Below, piece by piece: positions 17,101 to 24,852 of a DNA stretch of 64,000 nucleotides. Where the stretch lies: the NCBI RefSeq assembly GCF_019331735.1, contig NZ_JAHBBH010000008.1, forward strand, positions 30,453-94,452, written 5' to 3'. The notes under the pieces are model-generated. The model did not search any database, had not been told where the DNA came from, and was given only the letters and a program-made list of their open reading frames with translations. How positions within the stretch are numbered: the first letter of the stretch is position 1; the number at the start of each line of letters is the position of its first letter. Source of the stretch: Bifidobacterium miconis. Its GTDB lineage: Bacteria > Actinomycetota > Actinomycetes > Actinomycetales > Bifidobacteriaceae. The translations under genes were made by a program, and so were the position numbers.

Positions 17101-18081
17101 TCAGCCTTCCGGATAGTCGTTGTTGTTCAGATGGGGGAGCTGTTCGCCGGCGTTGCGCTGGCGTTCATACAGTACATTAAGGCCGGCCTGCACGTCGCGG
17201 TCGAGCTTGCCGAGCTGCTGCTGGAGGCCTTCCATGACGGTCGTGCAGTACTTGTCGGCGCCCTGCGTGAGCCGGTCGGCCTTGGCCTGCGCCTGATCGA
17301 GGATCACGCGCGCCTTCTGCCGGGCCAGCTCGGTCACGTTCTCCTGTCCGGCGAGGAACTGCGCCTGGTCGTTCGCGTCCTTGACCATGTCGGCCGCGCG
17401 GCTCTGCGCCGAGGCGATGATCGCGTTCGCCTGCGTCTGCGCGGATTCGAGCCGGCGCTCCGCCTCGCGCATCAAAGCCGAGGCGCGTTCGAGCTGCACG
17501 GGCAGCATCTTCTTGAGATCGTCGAGATGTCCCACGAACTCCTCTCGGTCCACCTTCACCACGCCGGGCGCGAAGAAGCTGGTCTTCGCCTCGTCCAGCA
17601 TGGATTCCATCTGGTCGAGGATGTCGTACACGGTGGTGAACTCGTCGCGCGGGTTCACGCCGTCCGCGTCGCCATCGGACGAGCCGTCGCCGGACTGTTC
17701 GCGCAGGTCCGGCAGCGAGTCCATCAGGAACGCCGGTCGGGACGCGCCCTGGCCGGCAGGATCGGCCTGCCCTGAGGACTGCCCGGTCTGCCCGGTCTGC
17801 CCGTCGCCGTTTGCATCGGACGTCGCGCTCGCCGACTGTCCGTCCGCGGCCTGCGCGGCCTGTACGTACGGCTGGCCCGCCTGTCCGTTCTGCTGATACA
17901 CGGACGGATCGATCGGCTGATCGGCCGGCTGGTACGCGGCCGGATCGGCGTTCGGATTGACCGGCATCGGACGGAACGGCTGGAACGGTTGCGTTGCGGA
18001 CTGCGCAGCCTGCGCGCCCGGCTGCGTCGCGCTCGCGTCGGCCTGTCCGGCCGCGTCGCTGTTCACTGCATCATCGGTCAT
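17101..18081 (-). CDS. DivIVA-like coiled-coil protein with disordered N terminus
   Basis: A 326-residue protein. The first about 145 residues are low-complexity (Gln, Ala, Pro, Gly, Asp) and probably disordered. The rest is helical with heptads (EFVGHLDDLKKMLPVQLERA, LMREAERRLESAQTQANAII, ARVILDQAQAKADRLTQGA), resembling DivIVA/Wag31-type or ATP-synthase-b-like coiled coils. DivIVA proteins mark cell poles and septa in Actinobacteria, but the typical N-terminal DivIVA membrane motif is absent, so a cell-division role is inference. GGAGGGGAATAGTG precedes the ATG. The start lies 2 bases after the coaD stop. Confidence 0.75.
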   Translation of the reverse strand: MTDDAVNSDAAGQADASATQPGAQAAQSATQPFQPFRPMPVNPNADPAAYQPADQPIDPSVYQQNGQAGQPYVQAAQAADGQSASATSDANGDGQTGQTGQSSGQADPAGQGASRPAFLMDSLPDLREQSGDGSSDGDADGVNPRDEFTTVYDILDQMESMLDEAKTSFFAPGVVKVDREEFVGHLDDLKKMLPVQLERASALMREAERRLESAQTQANAIIASAQSRAADMVKDANDQAQFLAGQENVTELARQKARVILDQAQAKADRLTQGADKYCTTVMEGLQQQLGKLDRDVQAGLNVLYERQRNAGEQLPHLNNNDYPEG

Positions 18082-18083
18082 CA

Positions 18084-18593
18084 CTATTCCCCTCCTTCGC
18101 GCCGCGCACGTTCGCGGCGCAACGCCTCCGTGAGCATCGGCACCACGCAGTCCGGGACCATGCCGGTCACGTCGCCGCCGTGGCGCGCCACGTCCTTGAC
18201 GATCGAGCTGGAAATGTGCTCGAGGATCGGATCGGCCGGCAGGAACAGCGTCTCGATGCCGGCGAGCTTGCGGTTGACGAGCGCCATGCCGAGCTCGGCC
18301 TCGTAGTCGCCGTTCTGGCGCAGGCCCTTGACGATCACCGTCGCGCCGACGCGCTTGCAATAGTCGGTGATGAGCCCGTCGGTCGAGGCGACGGTGATGT
18401 TCGAATATCCGTCCTTGGCGATGGCGCGGCGGATCACCTCGACGCGCGTGGATTCCGGAAACATCGGCGTTTTCGCGGCGTTGACCGCCACCACCACATG
18501 CACCTCGTCGAAGAAGTGCGCGCATCGTTCGATTACGTCCAAATGCCCTGCGGTGACGGGGTCATACGATCCTGGGCACACTGCGATAGTCAT
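18084..18593 (-). CDS. coaD: Phosphopantetheine adenylyltransferase
   Basis: This 169-residue enzyme joins AMP to 4'-phosphopantetheine in coenzyme A synthesis. The nucleotidyl-transferase motif is TAGHLDVI, preceded by CPGSYDPV; the C-terminal [16 protein letters not shown] motif is present. Length and motifs are standard. TACGCT lies 8 bases before the ATG, pointing to a leaderless transcript. It is the first gene of an operon with the DivIVA-like gene and yceD. Confidence 0.97.
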   Translation of the reverse strand: MTIAVCPGSYDPVTAGHLDVIERCAHFFDEVHVVVAVNAAKTPMFPESTRVEVIRRAIAKDGYSNITVASTDGLITDYCKRVGATVIVKGLRQNGDYEAELGMALVNRKLAGIETLFLPADPILEHISSSIVKDVARHGGDVTGMVPDCVVPMLTEALRRERARREGGE

Positions 18594-18802
18594 AAGACCA
18601 TAGCGTACCCCGTCGCGGCGAGTTCGGCGCGGCGTTTGCCGCCGCTTGCGGCGCGTGTTGGCATGTTGCGGTGCGCACGGTTCGTCCGGCAGTTGCGCGC
18701 GCGTATGGTCGCCGCACGTGGGCCGATGCCATCAATGCCGAGCGAGATGGGGGCGTGCGGGCGGGAGATGCCGTGATCGTTGCGCAACCGTGCGGCAATT
18801 CG

Positions 18803-18831
18803 TTGGCGGATGGTGGGAACGGTCTTATGAT
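18803..18831 (+). promoter_or_regulatory. Promoter of the DUF3039 gene
   Basis: TTGGCG (18803-18808) and TATGAT (18826-18831) are separated by 17 bases. The start codon of the next gene is about 38 bases downstream. Confidence 0.6.
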
Positions 18832-18868
18832 GGGGTTGATTGTTGCCCACGAGGATGGAGTATGCGAT

Positions 18869-19216
18869 ATGTCCGCTGAGATGATGACGGTTGCGATGGT
18901 GACGCCGGCGGCTGCGATGACGGCCGGCGTCGCGCGCGATTTGGCCGATCCGGTCTCGCCCCTGTCCACGCCGGATCCGGGCACCGGTACGGCCGTGCTC
19001 GAACGTCCGGAGACCAAGGAGCAGACGCAGCGCGACGACGGGGGCGACGCGGACCGCTACGCGCACTACGTGTCGAAGGACCGCATCGCCGAGTCGCGCA
19101 TGACCGGCCGCCCGGTGGTCGCCCTGTGCGGCAAGGTGTGGGTGCCCAAGCACGACCCGTCCAAGTACCCCGTCTGCCCCGACTGCAAGCGCATCTACGA
19201 AGAGATGATGAAGTAA
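18869..19216 (+). CDS. DUF3039 domain protein
   Basis: A 115-residue protein. The C-terminal about 65 residues match the short actinobacterial DUF3039 domain: LERPETKEQ, then RYAHYVSKDRIAESRMTGRP, VVALCGKVWVPKHDPSKYPV and CPDCKRIYEEM. The Cys of ALCGK and the CPDC pair suggest a zinc site. Function is not known; the small size and zinc-ribbon look would suit a nucleic acid or protein partner. The ATG at 18869 has GAGGATGGAG 8 bases upstream; the in-frame extension further upstream has no binding site. Confidence 0.85.
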   Translation: MSAEMMTVAMVTPAAAMTAGVARDLADPVSPLSTPDPGTGTAVLERPETKEQTQRDDGGDADRYAHYVSKDRIAESRMTGRPVVALCGKVWVPKHDPSKYPVCPDCKRIYEEMMK

Positions 19217-19222
19217 TGTCGC

Positions 19223-19271
19223 GTGGCGGAAATGGCTCACTGACGAACCGTCAGTGAGCCATTTCCGCCAC
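19223..19271. terminator. 23-bp perfect hairpin between convergent genes
   Basis: The arms at 19223-19245 and 19249-19271 are exactly complementary, starting GTGGCGGAAATGGCTCAC, with a 3-base loop. It lies between the 3' ends of the DUF3039 gene and pncB and probably stops transcription from both sides, although no T-run follows. Confidence 0.75.
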
Positions 19272-19285
19272 TCAGCGCATCCCCG

Positions 19286-20605
19286 TCAGAGAACGGTAGT
19301 CTCAGTAGGAATCACCGGTTCGCCCTTCATCAGGGACTGCGCGGTGATCGGCAGTTCGGCGAGCGCCTTCGCGCGGTACTCGTGCGCGGCTGTGATCGCG
19401 TCGTGGCCCTGCCAGCGCGGGTCGATCTCGCCGTGGTCGACGAAGTCGACGAGCAGGTCCTTCCATCCGTCGGCCGGACGGTACGCGGCGAGCGCGTCCT
19501 CCGAACCGGAGATGACATGCTCGCAGTCGGCGAGATTGTACTCGTACGAACGGTAGGCGAGCTTGCGGCCGGGCACGGTCGCCTTGTTCTTCGACTTCTT
19601 GGCGACCGGCTGCATCACGCCGTCCGCGTTTTCGCGTTCGGTGAGCTTGTACACCATCGCGCACGTCGGCGCGCCCGATCCGGTCACGAGCATCGTGCCC
19701 ACACCGTACGAGTCGACGGGCGCGGTCTGCAGCGCGGCGAGCGCGTACTCGTCGAGGTCGTTGGTGACGGTGATGGTCGTGTTGGTCGCTCCCAGCGCGT
19801 CGAGCTGGTTGCGCACGCGCTGCGCGAGCGAGGCGAGGTCGCCCGAGTCGATGCGGATGCCGCCGAGTTCAGGGCCGGCGACCTCCACGGCGGTTTTCAC
19901 GGCCTCCTCGATGTTGTACGTGTCGACGAGCAGCGTGGTGTTCTTGCCGAGCGCGTTGATCTGCGACTGGAACGCCTCGCGTTCGGAGTCGTGCACGAGC
20001 GTGAAGCAGTGCGCGGCGGTGCCGATGGCCTTGAGCCCGTACATCTGCGCGGCGAGCAGGTTGGCCGTGCCCTTGAACCCGCCCACGACGGCGGCGCGCG
20101 CGGCGGCGACCGCGGCCCACTCGTTGGTGCGGCGTCCGCCCATGTCCATGCACGGGCGGTCCTTGGCGGCCGACACCATGCGCGAGGCGGCGGAGGCGAC
20201 GGCCGAATCGTAGTTGAGGATCGACAGGATCAGCGTCTCGAGCAGCGTGCATTCGCCGAACGTGCCCTCGACCTGCAGGATCGGCGAGTTCGGGAAGAAC
20301 ATCTCGCCCTCCCGGTAGCCCTTGATCGACCCGGAGAAGCGGAAGTTCTCAAGCCACTTGATCGTCTCGGGGCTCACCACCTTGCGGTCGGACAGGAACC
20401 GCAGGTCCTCGTCGTCCAGATGGAACCGTTCGAGCGCGTCGAGGATGCGCCCGGTGCCGGCCACCACGCCGTAGCGGCGGCCTTCCGGCAGATGGCGCGT
20501 GAACACCTCGAACACGCACTTGCGGTTCGCCGTCCCGTCGCGCAGCGTCGCGTCGAGCATCGTGTATTCGTACATGTCGGTCATCAGGGCCGGTGAATAG
20601 TCCAT
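19286..20605 (-). CDS. pncB: Nicotinate phosphoribosyltransferase
   Basis: A 439-residue enzyme of NAD salvage that makes nicotinate mononucleotide from nicotinate, PRPP and ATP. It starts with the family pattern DYSPALMTDMYEYTMLDA; the active-site region includes GTAAHCFTLVHDSEREAF, and the PRPP-binding segment is GGIRIDSGDLASLAQ. A GAGGGAGATTCC element stands before the ATG. It is monocistronic, convergent with DUF3039 and divergent from the Pr6Pr-type gene. Confidence 0.96.
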   Translation of the reverse strand: MDYSPALMTDMYEYTMLDATLRDGTANRKCVFEVFTRHLPEGRRYGVVAGTGRILDALERFHLDDEDLRFLSDRKVVSPETIKWLENFRFSGSIKGYREGEMFFPNSPILQVEGTFGECTLLETLILSILNYDSAVASAASRMVSAAKDRPCMDMGGRRTNEWAAVAAARAAVVGGFKGTANLLAAQMYGLKAIGTAAHCFTLVHDSEREAFQSQINALGKNTTLLVDTYNIEEAVKTAVEVAGPELGGIRIDSGDLASLAQRVRNQLDALGATNTTITVTNDLDEYALAALQTAPVDSYGVGTMLVTGSGAPTCAMVYKLTERENADGVMQPVAKKSKNKATVPGRKLAYRSYEYNLADCEHVISGSEDALAAYRPADGWKDLLVDFVDHGEIDPRWQGHDAITAAHEYRAKALAELPITAQSLMKGEPVIPTETTVL

Positions 20606-20726
20606 GGAATCTCCCTCGTTTCGGTTGCTCCCAGCCTACTCGCTCCGTCCGCGCTCCGGCAACGGGGCCGTCCGCCGAATTCGGCGGGTTCCCGCAAGCG
20701 CGACCCGTGCGCGTAGACTGGCCGGT

Positions 20727-21362
20727 ATGAGATTCTTCGCGGGTCTGTGGCGGCTGGCGATCGCCGCGCTGTGCTTCGTGGGCACGTATGAGGCGTGGCA
20801 GCGCCCGGTGCTGTGGGTGTACTTCACGTTCCAGACCGGGGCCGTGCTCGGCTTCGTGATGCTGTGGGCGGGCGCGGCCACCATTCTCAAGGGCATCCAG
20901 CCGCCGGCGTGGCTCAAGGGCGTGGTGACCCTGTACGCGGTCGTCACCGCGGTGGTCGCGTTCCTGCTCATGCCGCCGGACGACCCGAACTACGTGCCGC
21001 AGATACTTGGCATCATGACCAACACGATGCTGCACCGCATCGCGCCGATCATGGCCGTGGCCGACTTCATCCTCTTCGACCCGCACCGGCGCTTCCAATG
21101 GCATTACATGTTCAGCTGGCTGATCTACGTGCCGGTCTGGTTCGCGTTCGTCATGGGCCGCGCGTGGCTCGCCCCGACCCTGCTCGGCTCCGGCCCGGCC
21201 GCCGGCGGCAACCCGTACCCGTATGCGTTCATCGACTTCAAGGCGCTCGGCTGGCAGCAGTTCGGCATCAACTGCCTTGAACTGGCGGGCGCGTTCTTCG
21301 CGGTCTCGCTCGTCCTGTTCGTCATCGACCGCATCGAGCCGGCCAAACCGCTGCTCGGATGA
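20727..21362 (+). CDS. Pr6Pr family membrane protein
   Basis: A 211-residue protein with about six hydrophobic segments (LAIAALCFVGTYEAW; GAVLGFVMLWAGAATIL; VVTLYAVVTAVVAFLLM; MFSWLIYVPVWFAFVMG; CLELAGAFFAVSLVLFVI). The motif DFILFDPHRRFQWHYMFSWL with a conserved Asp and His pair is typical of the Pr6Pr/FAR-17a-like family of unknown function. TAGACT ends exactly 7 bases before the ATG, so the transcript is probably leaderless. Functional prediction is not possible. Confidence 0.78.
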   Translation: MRFFAGLWRLAIAALCFVGTYEAWQRPVLWVYFTFQTGAVLGFVMLWAGAATILKGIQPPAWLKGVVTLYAVVTAVVAFLLMPPDDPNYVPQILGIMTNTMLHRIAPIMAVADFILFDPHRRFQWHYMFSWLIYVPVWFAFVMGRAWLAPTLLGSGPAAGGNPYPYAFIDFKALGWQQFGINCLELAGAFFAVSLVLFVIDRIEPAKPLLG

Positions 21363-21420
21363 GCGACCGCACGCCGCTTCGCCCGGTCACATAGCGTGCG
21401 CCCGCTTCGCCGGCTGGTGC

Positions 21421-21426
21421 TAGGTT
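21421..21426 (+). promoter_or_regulatory. Leaderless -10 element of rph
   Basis: TAGGTT is followed by exactly 7 bases and then the ATG of rph. This places the expected transcription start at or within one base of the start codon. Confidence 0.6.
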
Positions 21427-21433
21427 GGGCCTC

Positions 21434-22198
21434 ATGGCTCAGATCAAAGATTTGCTTGGAAACGATACCGTGCTGCGCGGCGACGGTCGCGCGGTCGACC
21501 AGCTGCGCCCGGTGCGCATCACCCGCCGCTTCACCGATGTGCCGGAAGGCTCGGTGCTCATCGAATGCGGCAACACGCGCGTGATGTGCACCGCGACGTT
21601 CACGCCCGGCGTGCCGCGCTGGCGCAAGGATTCGGGACTCGGCTGGGTGACGGCCGAATACTCGATGCTGCCGCGCGCGACCGCGGAGCGCACCGACCGC
21701 GAGTCCGTCAAGGGCAAGATCGGCGGCCGCACGCACGAGATCAGCCGACTCATCGGCCGCTGCCTGCGCGGCGTCGTCGACATGAAGGCGCTCGGCGAGA
21801 ACATGGTGCAGATCGACTGCGACGTGCTGCAGGCCGACGGCGGCACCCGCACCGCGTCGATCACCGGCGCGTACGTGGCGCTCGTCGACGCGATGCGCTG
21901 GGCGGAGCGGAACAAGCACATCAAGTCCGCCGACCGCGTGCTCAAGGACGTCGTGTCGGCCGTGTCGGTCGGCATCATCGACGGCACGCCGATGCTCGAC
22001 CTGCCCTACCCGGAGGACAGCCGCGCGATGACCGACATGAACGTCGCCATGACCGGCTCCGGCACGTTCATCGAAATCCAGGGCACCGCCGAACACCGCC
22101 CGTTCAACCGCTCCGAGCTCAACACGCTGCTCGACCTTGCGGAAAAGGGCAACCGCGAACTGCAGGCCGCCCAGCAGGCCGCCCTCGCGCAGGATTAG
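21434..22198 (+). CDS. rph: Ribonuclease PH
   Basis: A 254-residue phosphate-dependent 3'-5' exonuclease that trims tRNA 3' ends. The family start [19 protein letters not shown], the phosphate-binding region [20 protein letters not shown], and the catalytic Asp pair near [17 protein letters not shown] are all present. The ATG at 21434 is chosen over an in-frame TTG at 21425 because TAGGTT lies 7 bases upstream of it and would overlap the earlier start. rdgB follows after a double REP-like repeat, the usual gene order for this pair. Confidence 0.97.
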   Translation: MAQIKDLLGNDTVLRGDGRAVDQLRPVRITRRFTDVPEGSVLIECGNTRVMCTATFTPGVPRWRKDSGLGWVTAEYSMLPRATAERTDRESVKGKIGGRTHEISRLIGRCLRGVVDMKALGENMVQIDCDVLQADGGTRTASITGAYVALVDAMRWAERNKHIKSADRVLKDVVSAVSVGIIDGTPMLDLPYPEDSRAMTDMNVAMTGSGTFIEIQGTAEHRPFNRSELNTLLDLAEKGNRELQAAQQAALAQD

Positions 22199-22207
22199 GG
22201 CTTATCT

Positions 22208-22337
22208 CGGCTCCCCTTGCCAGGGGAGCTGTCGCGCGAAGCGTGACTGAGGGGTAGTCAGAAGCTTTGGAACGTTCCGTTGCTTTGACGTTTCCCCAGT
22301 CAGCTACGCTGACAGCCCCCTCAACCGAGGGGGCCAA
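22208..22337. repeat. REP-like palindromic repeat, units 4a and 4b in inverted orientation
   Basis: The first unit reads GGCTCCCCTTGCCAGGGGAG, AGCTGTCGCGCGAAGCGTGA and CTGAGGGG. The palindrome GGAACGTTCC sits at the centre. The second runs the other way: CCCCAGTCAGCTACGCTGAC, AGCCCCCTC, AACCGAGGGGGCC. The centre and flank GAAGCTTTGG resemble unit 1 at 4101 in reverse. It separates rph and rdgB. Confidence 0.8.
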
Positions 22338-22359
22338 GAAATGGAACGGAGGCTTTTTC

Positions 22360-23088
22360 ATGAAACTCATCGTCGCCACGCACAACGAAGGCAAGCTCGC
22401 CGAAATCCGCCGCATCCTCGCGGCCGGCCTCGGCCAGGACGCGGAGCGCATCGACCTCGTCTCCGCCGGTAGCCTGAACCTGCCCGACCCGGTCGAAACG
22501 GGCGTCACGTTCCAGGAGAACGCGCTGCTCAAGGCGCGCGACGTGGCCGAACGCACCGGCTGCCCGGCCATCGCCGACGACTCCGGACTGATCGTCGACG
22601 TGATGGGCAACGCTCCGGGCATCCTGTCCGCGCGCTGGGCCGGCCGTCACGGCGACGACGAGGCGAACAACGCGCTGCTGCTCGCCCAGATCGCCGACAT
22701 CCCCGACGACAAGCGCACCGCGCGCTTCCGCTGCGCCGCCGCGCTCGTCGTGCCGCAGGTCGACGCGCTGCCGGACGAAATCCCGGTCGTCGTCGCGTCC
22801 GATTCGCCGGCCGTCGAAGCCGAACTCGAACACCGCTATCCGATCGCCGAACAGGTCGTCGAAATCGGCGACATGACCGGCCGCATCATCCGCGAGCCGC
22901 GCGGCGCGCACGGTTTCGGCTACGACCCGCTGTTCGTGCCCGATGACCAGCCGGCGCGCGCCGCGACGGACGGCACCGACGGCACGCTTACCAGCGCCGA
23001 GCTCGAACCGGCCGAAAAGAACGCGATCTCGCACCGCGGCAAGGCCCTGCGCGCGCTCGTGCCGGCCGTCGAACGACTGCTGCGCTGA
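22360..23088 (+). CDS. rdgB: XTP/dITP pyrophosphatase (RdgB/HAM1)
   Basis: A 242-residue enzyme that removes non-canonical purine nucleotides (XTP, dITP) from the pool. It opens with MKLIVATHNEGKLAEIRRIL, carries the catalytic DDSGL motif (AIADDSGLIVDVM), GFGYDPLFVPDD, and the C-terminal SHRGKALRAL motif. A Val/Glu/Ala-rich insert of about 25 residues (PDEIPVVVASDSPAVEAELE) follows FRCAAALVV. GGAGG stands before the ATG at 22360. Confidence 0.95.
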   Translation: MKLIVATHNEGKLAEIRRILAAGLGQDAERIDLVSAGSLNLPDPVETGVTFQENALLKARDVAERTGCPAIADDSGLIVDVMGNAPGILSARWAGRHGDDEANNALLLAQIADIPDDKRTARFRCAAALVVPQVDALPDEIPVVVASDSPAVEAELEHRYPIAEQVVEIGDMTGRIIREPRGAHGFGYDPLFVPDDQPARAATDGTDGTLTSAELEPAEKNAISHRGKALRALVPAVERLLR

Positions 23089-23358
23089 CCACGGGCCGGA
23101 CTATGGGGCGGCCTGTGACACCGCCCCGTGGTCCGGTGGAAAGCCGATTCGAGCGACGGTCCACAGGCCGCCACCCGGCGCCGCTCAAGCGCAGCCCAGT
23201 GTGAAGAGGCTGTGCGCTCGGGAGACGCCTCGGGCCGGCACGGGGCGCCGGTGCTAATATCGGCTGAGCAATCCGTGCGGGCCCGCAGCGTCCGGCATCC
23301 ATCATGCCCGGCGCTCATCGGACGCACGGGACACCGAGTCAAAGGACGGTTTCCACCA
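23089..23358 (+). promoter_or_regulatory. Upstream region of the first FemAB-like gene
   Basis: An extended -10 TGCTAATAT lies at 23252-23260. AAAGGA at 23341-23346 is the best binding site before the GTG at 23359. CCACGGGCCGGACTA/TGGTCCGG and CGGGGCG... stems follow rdgB and may end its transcript. Confidence 0.4.
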
Positions 23359-24660
23359 GTGCGCTCGTTCACTCTCGCCACGCTCACCCCGGACGAATTC
23401 GACGCGTTCTCCGCGTCCCATCCGCAGGGCAACTTCCAGCAGACTTCGGCGATGGGCCGTCTGCGCGCCGAGCAGGGCACCGAAGTCGAATACCTGGCCG
23501 TGCGGGAACACGGCGCGACCGTCACCGCGGCGCTGTTCGAAACGCACCGTTCGCGGCTGTCCACGTTCGCGGCCGTTCACGACGGCCCGCTGTGCGACTG
23601 GCATGACCGCGAACTGACCACGTATTTCGTCAGCCAGCTGCGCGCCCACGCCAAGGCCAAGGGCGCGGCCCAGCTCGAAATCACCCCGGAAACGCCGTAC
23701 CGCCTGCGCGGCTCCCACGGCGAGCCGCTCGCGTCGGGCACGCCCGCGCCCGCCAGCGAACCCGCCGACGTGAACCCGGGCGAGCCGGCCGACGACATCG
23801 TGAACCTGCTGACCGGGCTCGGCTTCGAGCACGGCGGCTTCACCGTCGGCTACACGGCCGTGCCGCGCTGGCGCTATCTCAAGGACCTGGGCGGCATCGA
23901 CGACGAATCGTCGCTGCTCAAGTCGTACGACAAGCGCACCCAGTGGAGCGTCAAGCGCGCCGCGTCGATGGGCGTGCACGTGCGCGAACTCGCCGACGAC
24001 GAACTCGGCGTGTTCGCCGCGATCGAACAGCAGACCGCCGAACGCCGCAGCTTCGAATACCGCGGAGAGGCGTACTTCCACCGGTTCAAGCGGGCGTTCG
24101 GCGACAAGGCGCATTTCATGGTCGCCGAAATCCACATCGCCGAATACGTGGCCGACATGCAGGCCAAGCGCGCCGTGCTGCAGGAGAAGGTGGACCGGCT
24201 TCAGGCCAGGTACGACGAGCGCCCAACCACCAAAATCGAACGCCAGCTCGGCGAGGAGACCCGCAATCTGGCCGCCGCCGACAAGCGCCTCGCCGAAGCC
24301 GCCGCGTTCGCCAAGCAGGGCGACGTGCTGCCCGCCGCGGCCTCGCTGTTCGTCGAGCACCCGCGCGAGGTGATCTACCTGTTCTCGGGCAGCGTCGAGG
24401 AATACAAGCCGTTCTACGCCTCCGCGCTCATCCAGCACCACGCGATGCTGCACCTGTGCGTGGAACGCGGCGTGAAACGCTACAACTTCTATGGCGTCGA
24501 CGGCGTGTTCGACGATCCGGACGACGAGGGCCGCGGCGTGCTCGAGTTCAAGCAGGGATTCAACGGCTACGTCGAGGAGCTGACCGGCGAGTTCACGCTG
24601 CCGGTCCGGCCGCTCGTCTACCGGCTCAAGAACCTCGCGCATCGGCTCGCCGGCCGGTAG
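23359..24660 (+). CDS. FemAB/MurMN-type peptidoglycan interpeptide bridge transferase, copy 1
   Basis: A 433-residue cytoplasmic enzyme expected to add an amino acid from aminoacyl-tRNA to lipid II. It has the FEM-family frame: FSASHPQGNFQQTSAMGRL near the start, VPRWRYLKDLGG, SYDKRTQWSVKRAASMGVHV, a long antiparallel coiled coil (AKRAVLQEKVDRLQARYDER to RNLAAADKRLAEAAAF) like that of FemA-type proteins, and the C-terminal RYNFYGVDGVFDDPDDEGRG with GVLEFKQGFNGYVEELTGEF. It is followed by a related gene at 24853. The added residue cannot be read. The start is a GTG with a somewhat distant binding site. Confidence 0.88.
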   Translation: MRSFTLATLTPDEFDAFSASHPQGNFQQTSAMGRLRAEQGTEVEYLAVREHGATVTAALFETHRSRLSTFAAVHDGPLCDWHDRELTTYFVSQLRAHAKAKGAAQLEITPETPYRLRGSHGEPLASGTPAPASEPADVNPGEPADDIVNLLTGLGFEHGGFTVGYTAVPRWRYLKDLGGIDDESSLLKSYDKRTQWSVKRAASMGVHVRELADDELGVFAAIEQQTAERRSFEYRGEAYFHRFKRAFGDKAHFMVAEIHIAEYVADMQAKRAVLQEKVDRLQARYDERPTTKIERQLGEETRNLAAADKRLAEAAAFAKQGDVLPAAASLFVEHPREVIYLFSGSVEEYKPFYASALIQHHAMLHLCVERGVKRYNFYGVDGVFDDPDDEGRGVLEFKQGFNGYVEELTGEFTLPVRPLVYRLKNLAHRLAGR

Positions 24661-24852
24661 GCGCGGAAGGAACGTCTCCGCGCGGATGATCGCGAGGACG
24701 CCTGCGGATGGCCGCGGGTGCCGTGGACGCCCGCGCGGAGACGGACGGTACCGGACCGGCCATGGGAGAGGGATGGCCGGCCCGGCAAAGGCATGGGGGA
24801 GTGCGGAAGGGGAATGATCGACACGCATATCGCAGGAATGTGAGGAGTAATC

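Noticed and set aside
18084..18525. N-terminal extension of the DivIVA-like protein into coaD
   Set aside because: That part is an out-of-frame reading of coaD; a good binding site precedes the ATG at 18081.
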